Both the position numbers and the translations under genes were made by a program. The notes beneath the pieces were generated by a model. It did no database searches. It had not been told where the DNA came from and saw nothing but the letters and a program-made list of their open reading frames with translations. 30,831 nt of DNA from contig BFEA01000378.1 in NCBI GenBank assembly GCA_003427395.1, positions 749,708 through 780,538 of the forward strand, in the 5' to 3' direction. Source of the stretch: Chara braunii. Its lineage: Eukaryota; Streptophyta; Charophyceae; Charales; Characeae. Positions 1 through 8,283 of this stretch are shown piece after piece; the first letter of the stretch is position 1; every line of letters starts with the position of its first letter.

Positions 1-262
1 AGGAGCTCTAATCACCAAGATTACATCCCGAAGCATCCATGAGTGTTGCGCTACACTACCTACTAGTGTATGAGTGAAAAACACAAGTTTGAGGAACTTT
101 AATCACCAAGATTGCATTCCGAAGCATCCTTGAGTGTTGCGCTACACCACCTACTAGTGTATGAGTGAAAATCACAAGTGTAAATAGCCCAAAACACAAG
201 CAATCAACATGAGATCCCTCCTAGAAGAATCGGAGCACTCCCTACTAGTGTGTGGATGAAAA
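1..262 (-). repeat. Tandem repeat of about 95 bp in the left LTR
   Basis: Two and a half units share the words ATCACCAAGATT, CCGAAGCATCC and CTACTAGTGTATGAGTGAAA. They are the reverse complement of the array at the right end of the window and would lie in R/U5 of the LTR. The array continues past the left edge. Confidence 0.8.
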
Positions 263-269
263 ACAAGAG

Positions 270-398
270 TTTGATTATCCCAAAGAAGAAGAAGATGAAG
301 AACAAAGGGAAGAAGGGGAAGAGGAAGAGGAAGAACAAAGAGAAGAAGGAGAACAGGAAGAGGAAGAAGCCTAATGGAGAAGAGGAGAAGAGGAAAAA

Positions 399-433
<35 letters not shown>

Positions 434-455
434 AGAAGAAGAAGAAGATAAGAAG
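270..455 (+). repeat. Purine-rich GAA/GAAG tract
   Basis: Almost pure purine sequence of GAAGAA, AGGAAG and GAAGAAGAAG blocks. On the LTR sense strand (-) it is a CTT/CTTC tract. The matching tract in the right LTR is at 30056-30215. Long open frames across it (poly-Lys/Arg, or poly-Phe on the other strand) are by-products of composition. Confidence 0.85.
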
Positions 456-903
456 ATACGTCTCCTTCCTCCCACTCACCTTGCCGATATCTTGGAGATG
501 GAGTCTCAATCTCAACGAGGCTTCCTTTCCTTCTTGCACAATTCCTCCTTGGCTATGGCCACCTCCTTCTTCAAGCTTTCTCTCCCCCCCCCCCTCCTTC
601 TTTTTCCAAGTTCCCACGGGCTCCTATCAATAAGACTAGGGAGTCCTTCCCTCTAGGAGGGCTAATGGGACTTCTCTCAGTCTTGCCTTCCCCTCCACTA
701 GCCTGGGAGCTATGGTGGACTACCTCCCTGACTACCACTAGCTTGTAGAGCGTCCTTCTACTAGCTCACAGCCTCCTCCAAGCTTCCGAACTGGCAGGGG
801 TTCCCCTCAGTACTCTTCAATTGCCTCTAGAGCTCTCACGGGCTCATTTGGGCAGCATGGGCACTCCTCATGCAAGTGTGAGTGTGGCGGACTGAATCCC
901 CAG

Positions 904-911
904 CTTATATA
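904..911 (-). promoter_or_regulatory. LTR core promoter TATA box
   Basis: The - strand reads CTATATAAGC here, about 3.55 kb inside the LTR. The surrounding block is conserved in the right LTR, where it reads TACATAAG at 29597. If used, transcription would start near 875 and divide U3 from R. TATA function is inferred from the motif and its conserved setting. Confidence 0.6.
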
Positions 912-1362
912 GGCTGGGAACAGCAGTCCGGCCAGCCCTTGGCCCCTCCCAAGTGCCCCAAGGTGAACTGAGGTACCCCCAAGGCCAATTTTCACCTCTA
1001 GGTCTCTCTGGGGGTACCTGGGCCTCTTTTTGGCCAAGTGCATGCAGTTCGAGTGGTTGGTACCAACTCGGATTGCCTCTTGGCCTACCCTGGCCTCTTC
1101 TCCACCTCACAAATGCTGCCCCCTTGGGTCCCAATGCCCAAGGGGCAATTTTACTTGAAAGAAAAGGGCCTAGTGGGCCCTTTTTTTTTTTTTTTTCCAG
1201 GTTTCGGCCTCCCTTGGGTAGGTCGGACCATTTTTCTAAGTGGCGGCTCTTTTCTCCTCTTTTGTTTCTTTCCATTTTGGGCTGCCACCTCATTCCGGAT
1301 CTAGCCGTTTTTTGCAGGGCCACAAAAAACGGTTGTTTTCTCTCCACCATGCAGATTTTGGT

Positions 1363-1389
1363 GAGATATGGCCCCAAGGGCCATATCTC
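1363..1389. repeat. Perfect 12-bp dyad with 3-nt spacer
   Basis: GAGATATGGCCC, spacer CAA, then GGGCCATATCTC. The counterpart in the right LTR (about 28890-28916) keeps the outer eight pairs GAGATATG/CATATCTC and replaces inner pairs partly with G-T wobbles. It is one of several dyads in U3. Confidence 0.8.
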
Positions 1390-1434
1390 AGCAATCCGGC
1401 CTGCCCTCCTTGAATCTAGGAGGAGTGAGGTCAT

Positions 1435-1473
1435 CATTGGGACCTGGCAGTCCCTACCGCTGCCATCCCAATG
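1435..1473. repeat. Stem-loop dyad CATTGGGA/TCCCAATG with inner stem
   Basis: Outer arms 1435-1442 and 1466-1473 pair perfectly over 8 bp. An inner TGGCAG/CTGCCA stem of 6 bp encloses a 9-nt loop. It is homologous to the dyads at 2902-2943 and 27660-27685, which have different but still matching arms. Confidence 0.75.
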
Positions 1474-1895
1474 GGCCGGCACACTCTCCTCTACCCATTT
1501 CTCCCTTTTTCTCTCATTTTCCCTCATTTTTCTCTTCTTTTTCTTTTCTTTTTCTTTTATTTTTGTTGTGACATGTGTCAATTTGCTGTGCCCCCCTCTT
1601 TCTAGGCCTTAGAGCCTTGATTGAGGCCAGGTTCATGGCCGGCTGTTGGCCGTTACACCCCGGCCCACAAGGTTGGCATGTCCATGCCCCTAGGGGCCTC
1701 ATTTTACTCCGTTAGTCTTCATTTTGAGCCCCCTTGGCTCCGATTTTTCTTGGCTAGCCTGTTTTCTTGCTTGGGGCCCCTTGGGCTCTTATTTTCTCAT
1801 GCCTAGCTAGTCCGAAATACCTCGGACCGCTGGGCAACCCTCCCCTTATTATTTTTTTTATTGCTCCTCACTCCCGCTTTCACCCGTTTGGGCCC

Positions 1896-1957
1896 CACTA
1901 GTGTTGGCACTAGTGATGCTAATATTTTCCACCATCGAGATCCTTGATCTCGACGGT
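1896..1957. repeat. CACTAGTG pair plus ATCGAGATC dyad module (copy 1)
   Basis: The octamer palindrome CACTAGTG occurs twice (1896-1903, 1908-1915). A dyad with a 3-nt CTT spacer follows, arms 1931-1942 and 1946-1957, 11 of 12 positions paired. A second copy of the module lies at 3536-3593, and the right LTR carries two (27205-27270, 28591-28660). Confidence 0.75.
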
Positions 1958-2354
1958 GCCGTTTATTTCTCATGGCCGCTCCTCACCTTAGCTAGCGGTC
2001 TCCCCTCGGGACACCTCAAGTCCCCGCCGCTTCTCATACTAGTCCCGTTTTTTGCTCCGCCGGCGGTGCCGTCGACAAGGCCCATCTTCCGACAATTTTT
2101 GTTTGGCCCCCTTTGGTCCCCGGCGCCATTCCGGTCTACGTCCAATTTTTATTTGGGACTTCCCATGTCCCCGGCAGTCCCGTTTTATTATTTTTTTTCA
2201 TGTGTCCCTTGTGCCGTCAATGTTTTCCCGGCCGCGGGGCCCCCGCCGTATCGTCGCCGTCTTACCGTCATACTCCCCTAGTGCCGCGGCGTCATTTTCT
2301 AGTGATTTTCGGGCGTGCCGCGGCCCATTTGCCCTTGGCCCGGGCATCCTAGTG

Positions 2355-2376
2355 CAGTCCGCAATTTCTCGGACTG
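2355..2376. repeat. CAGTCCG/CGGACTG dyad
   Basis: Seven-bp perfect arms at 2355-2361 and 2370-2376 with an A/T-rich 8-nt spacer. It belongs to the TCCG(A)-spacer-(T)CGGA dyad family. Partly decayed relatives are at 1810-1827, 2516-2545 and 3290-3310. Confidence 0.75.
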
Positions 2377-2671
2377 TATTCGCACCAATCTTGCTAGCCC
2401 CACAGCCCCACAGCATGTCCCAAGCCCAAGGAAAATAAGTCGTTAATTTTCTTAAGGCATTCGGGCTCATTTTTGACTCCCGGAGCCCCAAAATCTTGAG
2501 TTTGCCCCTCCTTATGCAGTCCGTTGTAACTCAGGCTGCAGTAGGGGCTGTTTTCATTGTCCTAGTGCCCCTCAACTAGCCCCCTACCAAAAGAAAATCA
2601 GGCGGCCACTTCCCAAGTGCATCCAGCCTCAATTTTGGCTCCCGGAGCACTTAGAACTTGATTTTGGCCTC

Positions 2672-2706
2672 CCCCATGCAATCCGTTATTTTTCGGTTGC
2701 ATGGGG
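2672..2706. repeat. Long dyad CCCCATGCAA.CCG / CGG.TTGCATGGGG
   Basis: Arms 2672-2685 and 2694-2706 pair over 13 bp with a single bulged T. The spacer TTATTTTT is A/T rich, as in the other members of this dyad family. Confidence 0.75.
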
Positions 2707-2901
2707 CCTTGTTTTCTTTTAATTTTCTCAGCATAAATCAAAGAAAAACATTGTCCTTTGTAACCGCCACATTGCCCAAGTGAATCTGGTCCAAAATCCT
2801 TCCCCTAGGTGGCCGTTTTTGTCCGTTAGTGCCCTTTTGACTTTCCTCCTTTTACTTTTATTTTTCTTTTATTTTTCTTTTATTTTTCCTCCATTCGTGG
2901 A

Positions 2902-2943
2902 CAGTTGGGACTTGGCAGTCCCTACTTGCTGCAGTCCCAACTG
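2902..2943. repeat. Stem-loop dyad CAGTTGGGAC/GTCCCAACTG
   Basis: Ten-bp perfect arms at 2902-2911 and 2934-2943, with a shorter inner pairing TGGCAG/CTGCA. A decayed duplicate of the same module is at 3083-3123, where the right arm no longer matches. Confidence 0.75.
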
Positions 2944-3446
2944 ACGGCCAACTCACTCATCCTCCCTCACACACATTTTTTTTTTCTTTTCTTTTTCTTT
3001 GTGCATGCCAAGTGTTAACTAGCCGTTAAGGCCCTTTTCTCAATTTTCTTTTCTTTTCTTTTTCTTTTTCCTCCTTTCTTGGACAGTTGGGACTTGGCAG
3101 TCCCTACTTGCTGCAGTCCCTACTAACGGCCAACTCACTCCCTCCCTCTCACTCTCCTTGTCTCACTCTCCCACAATTTTTTTTATTATTATTTTTTTTT
3201 TTGCTTGTCAAGTGTCAACTAGCCGTCAAGGCCCTTTTCTTGCCTCTTCCTCTTAGTTTTGGCCCTTCCTACACTCAAGGGCCAGTTCGTTATTTTTCGG
3301 ACTGCAGTTGTGGCCCTCCCATGCCCTTGGGAGCCACCGTTAGCCCTCCTTTCTCCCAAACGGTAGGCCCCCTTGCATCGATTTTTTTTCCGGGAGCCTA
3401 TTTTTTTCATGTTGGCCCCCTTTGGCCCAATTTTCTTGGGGGAGAC

Positions 3447-3468
3447 CAATCCGAGATTTTTCGGATTG
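3447..3468. repeat. CAATCCGA/TCGGATTG dyad
   Basis: Eight-bp perfect arms at 3447-3454 and 3461-3468 around a 6-nt spacer. Compared with AGTCCGA/TCGGACT in the right LTR (28721-28740), a G-C pair has become an A-T pair. Confidence 0.75.
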
Positions 3469-3535
3469 CTCCCATGCCTCCCACCACTTGTTTCTTTACG
3501 TTTTATTTTTCTTTTCGCCCTCCCACTTGCCCCCA

Positions 3536-3593
3536 CTAGTGCTTGCACTAGTGGTGCTAATAAATTTGGTCGTCAAGATCTCCGATCTTGACG
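3536..3593. repeat. CACTAGTG pair plus CGTCAAGATC dyad module (copy 2)
   Basis: Two CACTAGTG octamers are followed by a perfect 10-bp dyad, arms 3571-3580 and 3584-3593, with a 3-nt TCC spacer. The arms differ from copy 1 (CGTCAAGATC against CATCGAGATC) yet still pair. Confidence 0.75.
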
Positions 3594-3794
3594 GTGCACC
3601 TTGTTTTATTTTTTTACACCGCACACCATGCCGCCATTTTACCTTGGGAAGTCACGTGTCCCCGCCACTTGTCCCACGCTTGTCCCCGACACTAGTCCCG
3701 CCGGTACCCGTCCCGCCGGTGGTCCCGTTGGCACCGCAATTTTTGCTTAGTCCCCCATGGTCCCCGTCACTAGTCCCGCGCTAATACCGCATTT

Positions 3795-4075
3795 TTGCCT
3801 GGTCCCACGTGGTCCTCGACACTTTGTCCCGTCGGTACCACATCTTCTCTTGGTCTCACGTGGTCCTCGACACTTTGTCCCGCCGGTACCACATCTTCTC
3901 TTGGTCNTCTTCTCTTGGTCTCACGTGGTCCCCGACACTTTGTCCCGCCGGTACCACATCTTCTCTTGGTCTCACGTGGTCCCCGACACTTTGTCCCGCC
4001 GGCACCACATCTTCTCTTGGTCTCACGTGGTCCCCGACACTTTGTCCCGTCGGTACCACATCTTCTCTTGGTCTC
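3795..4075. repeat. 51-bp tandem array carrying G-boxes
   Basis: Units start with CACGTGGTCC at 3806, 3857, 3922, 3973 and 4024, so spacing is 51 bp except across the N at 3907. Each unit contains CACGTG, the G-box bound by plant bZIP/bHLH factors, and the core GACACTTTGTCCC. Another CACGTG is at 3653. Because 51 is a multiple of three, open frames through it are artefacts. The N suggests imperfect assembly of the array. Confidence 0.85.
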
Positions 4076-4479
4076 ATGGCCCCTTTGCCGCTGCGCCCTG
4101 GCGGCCCACTTGGCCTGGCTACGTTTTCCCGTGCCGGCGCCTTACATCCTATTCCCTTCTGCTTCTTTTCTCTCTTCGCGGCGCCCATCTTATGTTACTA
4201 CTATTTCCCCGGCGGCCCTTCTCCGTTTCGGGGGAAGGATCGCCTTCAGTATTTTCTTGCGGTCCTCTGTCGCTCCCCGTTCCGTCAATCCTTTCTTAGC
4301 TCAAGGGTCTCTGCGACTTTTGGCAGCCTCTAGCTCCCTAGTGTCTGCGCTCATGCCTTCGATTTTACTAGCATTCTTGCCTCCGATTTTCTCTACCGTG
4401 CACGAAGTGGTCATATACAGCCACTTGAGTGACGGGAAGTCATTCAGGACTCACCAGTCCCGACACCGGTTCTTAGTTA

Positions 4480-5215
4480 GTTGATCTCTCCTCTATGTGC
4501 ATGTGCTTTCCACTAGCTCTAGATTCTCATTGTCAAGTTTATGTATGATGTGATGTTCCGGTACATGCTTAGTTGATCTCCCCTCTATGTGCATGTGCTT
4601 TCCACTAGTTCTAGCTTCCAGTTGTCATGTTCATGTGTGTTGTGATCTCTCCTCTATGTGCATGTGCTTTCCACTAGTTCTAGCTTCTCATTGTCAGGTT
4701 CGTGCGTGGTGTGATGTTTCGGTTCTTACCTAGTTGATCTCTTCTCTATGTGCATGTGCTTTCCGCTAGTCCTAGTTTTTCATTGTCATGTTCATGAGTG
4801 TTGTGATGTTCCGGTTCTTACTTAGTTGATGTCTCCTCTATGTGCATGTGCTTTCCACTAGTTCTAGCTTCTCATTGTCATGTTCATGAGTGTTGCGATG
4901 TTGCGGTTCTTACTTAGATGATCTCTCCTCTATGTGCATGTGCTTTCCAGTAGCTCTAGATTTTCATTGTCAAGTTCATGTACGATGTGATGTTCCGGTA
5001 CATGCTTAGTTGATCTCCCCTCTGTGTGCATGTGCTTTCCACTAGTTCTAGCTTCTCGTTGTCATGTTCATGTGTGTTGTCATGTTCCGGTTGTTAGTTG
5101 ATCTCTCCTCTATGTGCATGGGCTTTCCACTAGTTCTAGCTTCTCATTGTCATGTTCATGTATGTTGTGACGGTCCAGTTCTGACTTAGTTAATCTCTCC
5201 TTTATGAGCATGCTG
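4480..5215 (+). repeat. 92-bp tandem array, about 9 units
   Basis: The word CTATGTGCATG recurs at about 4494, 4586, 4655, 4747, 4839, 4931, 5023, 5111 and 5203. Spacing is 92 bp apart from one short unit (69) and one of 88. Units contain TTAGTTGATCTCTCC, TTTCCACTAGTTCTAG and GTGATGTTCCGG. It abuts the TGTC end of the left LTR. No gene is seen from 4466 to 10052. Confidence 0.9.
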
Positions 5216-5404
5216 CCGTAATCTGCAAATCTGCAAAGTCTGTGATTTTCTGCCAAATGTGTCTGCTGCAAAATCTGAGTTTTTCTGCATATTAGTTGTA
5301 GGATGAGATGTTGTAGACTGTGTTTTGCCTTCAGAGGTAGGAAGTATGTCGGGCAACGAACCCGGACACTTGGGTTAGGAGACGACACGGAGCAAAGCCA
5401 CCTT

Positions 5405-6950
5405 GCGCTTTTTTTCACCTTCCACCCTCTTCCCCCACCACCTCCATCGTCCCTCCATCTTGGCCAGCCACCTTCCGCCTCCTTCTTCCACCACCTCCAT
5501 CACCCATCCGCCATGGCCGCTCGGCTTGCCCGGATGTGCGAAGGACAACCCAAAACACCTCCCACTTCCATCCTCCTTCGTCCCCCTCACCCGTCCACCA
5601 TAGCCAACCACCTTCCACCTTCTTCCTCCACCACCTCCTTCACCCATCCACCATAGCCAACCATCATCCACCTTCTTCCTCCACCATCTCCTTCACCCAT
5701 CCACCATAGCCGGTCACCTTGCACCTTCTTCCTCCACAATCTCCTTCACCCATCCACCATAGCCGGTCACCTTGCACCTTCTTCCTCCACCAACTCCTTC
5801 ACCCATCCGCCATAGCCGGTCACCTTGCACCTTCTTCCCCCACCATCTCCTTCACCCGTCCACCATAGCCAACCACCTTCCACCTTCTTCCTCCTCCATC
5901 TCCCTCACTCGTTCACCATAGCTGTCCACCTTGCCCGGATGTCCAAAGGACAACCCAAAACACCTCCCACTTCCATCCTCCTTCGTCCCCCTCACCCGTA
6001 CACCATAGCCAACCACCTTCCACCTTCTTCCTCCACCACCTCCTTCACCCATCCACCATAGCCAACCATCATCCACGTTCTTCCTCCACCATCTCCTTCA
6101 CCCATCCACCATAACCGGTCACCTTGCACCTTCTTCGTCCACCATCTCCTTCACCCATCCGCCATAGCCGGTCACCTTGCACCTTCTTCCCACACCATCT
6201 CCTTCACCCATCCACCGTAGCCAACCATCATCCATCTTCTTCCTCCTCCATCTCCCTCACCCATTCACCATAGCTGTCCACCTTGCCCGGATGTCCAAAG
6301 GACAACCCAAAACACCTCCCACTTCCATCCTCCTTCGTCCCCCTCTCCCGTCCACCATAGCCAACCACCTTCCACCTTCTTCCTCTACCACCTCCTTCAC
6401 CCATCCACCATAGCCAACCATCATCCACCTTCTTCCTTCACCATCTCCTTCACCCATCCACCATAACCGGTCACCTTGCACCTTCTTTCTCCACCATCTC
6501 CTTCACCCATCCGCCATAGTCGGTCACCTTGCACCTTCTTCCCCCACCATCTCCTTCACCCATCCACCATAGCCAACCATCATCCACCTTCTTCCTCCAT
6601 CTCCCTCACCCAGTCACCATAGCTGTCCACCGTGCCCAGATGTCCAAAGGACAACCCAAAACACCTCCTACTTCCATCCTCCTTCGTCCCCCTCACCCGT
6701 CCACCATAGCCAACCACCTTGCACCTTCTTCCTCCACCATCTCCTTCACCCGTCCACCATGGCCAACCACCTTCCACCTTCTTCCTCCGCCACCTCCTTC
6801 ACCCGTCCGCCATAGCCAACCATCTTCAACCTTCTTCATCCACCATCTCCTTCACCCATCCACCATAGCCGACCATCTTCCACCTTCTTCCTCTGCTGTC
6901 TCCTTCACCCATCCACCATGGCCCTTCTTCGTCCTCCGCCCTAGTCCGTC
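5405..6950 (+). repeat. 44-bp pyrimidine-rich array in 352-bp higher-order repeats
   Basis: The basic unit is CACCTTCTTCC followed by TCCACCATCTCC, TTCACCCATCC and ACCATAGCC, about 44 bp. A distinctive block with (C/A)TTGCCCGGATGTCCAAAGG and CAACCCAAAACACC recurs at 5525, 5930, 6282 and 6631, spaced 405, 352 and 349 bp, so the array expanded as blocks of about eight units. Open frames on both strands follow from the lack of stops in the unit. The stretch 5216-5404 before it holds nothing I recognise. Confidence 0.9.
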
Positions 6951-7056
6951 ACTCGAAGGTAGTAAGTATTAAAGGCGCGGAGGAGAGCTAGGAAACACTA
7001 GGTAGGACGATAGGGTACACTAAGGGGTGAGGTTGATTAGGTAGTAAAGGTTTCTT

Positions 7057-7123
<67 letters not shown>

Positions 7124-8263
7124 TTTACTCTCTCCCCTAAAAACCCTCTTCTCCTCTTTCCCTTCCCCTCACTTGGCATATGACTAACCCTTCTCCCCTC
7201 ACTTGTTACATTGTCAGGGTGCGAACGGTAAAACGAAATCAGAGCTCACTTGGTGGAGAAAGAGGGCAAGGGAAGGGTAGCTGGTCCCTTGTGCCACCAA
7301 GAAGGCAAAGGAAAGGACGGTTGAGAAAGTGTGAAAAGAGGCGGAATCCGGGAGAAAGTATAAGTGGAAGCAAGGTCAGTTTGACTCAACCATTTCCCCG
7401 ACTGCATGACTATGAGAAGAGGATGGGCTAATTGAGCAAAGAAAAGGGAAGAAAAGGCAGCCAAAGAGCATGGAAAATAGGCATGTGGGAAGGCTATGTG
7501 TTGACCCCCAACGGGGGATTGCATGGATCTTTGCTTTGTGTGGGATTGTGCAGGTGAGTGAAGGCTAAGGATGCCTTGAGCGGGATAGGGCCGGGAGGAA
7601 CCGGGCATCAAGATGAAAAGGGAAGAGGGGCAAAGGGGCTACGGGACCCTTAGCATAAAGCCAACCCATAGAAGTGACCTTTGCGTTTGAGATTTGGAGT
7701 GTAAATGAGAAAATGGAGTACAATCTTGCCAAGGGAAATGTGAAGTCGTGTGTGCATGCATGTAAAGGCCCCGAAAGAACTAAGGGGCCTGCGTCAATAG
7801 GGTTGGAGGAGATGTATGGGACCCGATGGGTGCATAGAGGCGAGGGGGAGAACGGCACCGCCGCACCCCGATGACGCCATAGGAACACAATGCTTAGGGA
7901 AAGGGTGCACGGCCTAAGGATGACGCTTAGCCTGCGCACAAGAGAAGAAAAACACTCGAAGAGCCCTTGGACTGCCTGCGTATTGGAAGGAGCAATTACC
8001 TGAGAACATAACTATGAATAAAAAAAAATCAGCGTTGCGGAATGACCAACGAGACTACCACCCGGCGTGAGGGTTGAGCTACATCCCTAATGTCAAAGCT
8101 CTCTCACGCGATGGCCCACCCCCATCCATCTCAAAGCACTAGGTGGGGGTGACCCTGGGACGAATGGCCCGCGCCCTGAGCATGAGCGTGGGCGGGTCGG
8201 GCCAACTGGGACCCGCAGTGGGGTCGACTAAGGCTCGAAAGTCTACCGGGGTTAGGCCCTACA
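6951..8263 (+). other. Putative 3' part of the 5' LTR (R/U5), ends CCCTACA
   Basis: No gene is visible. The segment contains the CT tract, ends in CA at 8262-8263 and is followed after four bases (AAAT) by a TGG-initiated primer-binding site, the standard LTR-PBS arrangement. It cannot be compared with the 3' LTR because that copy leaves the window before its own 3' end. Short frames here have no family signature. Confidence 0.5.
7061..7120. repeat. (CT)30 microsatellite
   Basis: About 60 bp of uninterrupted CT dinucleotide, flanked by further pyrimidine-rich sequence. CT tracts are common near plant transcription starts. Here that role would only be inference. Confidence 0.95.
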
Positions 8264-8267
8264 AAAT

Positions 8268-8283
8268 TGGTGGAGATGCTGGG
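8268..8283 (+). promoter_or_regulatory. Primer-binding site for minus-strand synthesis
   Basis: TGGTGGAGATGCTGGG starts four bases after the putative LTR end. It matches 11 of 16 positions of a site complementary to the 3' end of tRNA-Asp (TGGCGCCGTTGCCGGG), the primer of many Tat/Athila-type plant elements. The TGG start and the position are strong. The tRNA identity is tentative. Confidence 0.55.

Larger units (their letters stand above)
1..4465 (-). mobile_element. Partial long LTR, minus strand, related to the right-hand LTR
   Basis: Read on the - strand, the LTR starts at 4465 with TGTCGGGACTGGTG and runs leftward out of the window. The same start, followed by matching blocks in the same order, is found on the + strand from 26507. 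Shared landmarks are the GGGACAAA(R)TGTCGGGGACC repeats, the CACTAGTG plus dyad modules, the block around the TATA box, the purine/pyrimidine tract and the 90-95 bp terminal array. The two copies have clearly diverged and differ in array copy number, so they are not the pair from one recent insertion. No purine-rich PPT lies just outside the TGTC end (the flank is CCGGT), so this is a 5' LTR of a leftward element or a solo LTR. Confidence 0.8.

Noticed and set aside
204-633. Lys/Arg-rich and Phe-rich ORFs
   Set aside because: They read through the GAA tract in both directions; low complexity only.
868-1612. ORFs of 219 and 237 codons on opposite strands
   Set aside because: They overlap each other in LTR sequence, are not preserved in the right LTR and show no family motif.
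3757-4484. ORFs of 110-229 codons across the 51-bp array
   Set aside because: 51 is a multiple of three, so every frame without a stop in one unit stays open. They also cross an N.
5303-6972. Pro/Ser/His-rich ORFs on both strands
   Set aside because: Products of the 44-bp pyrimidine-rich repeat; no non-repetitive domain.
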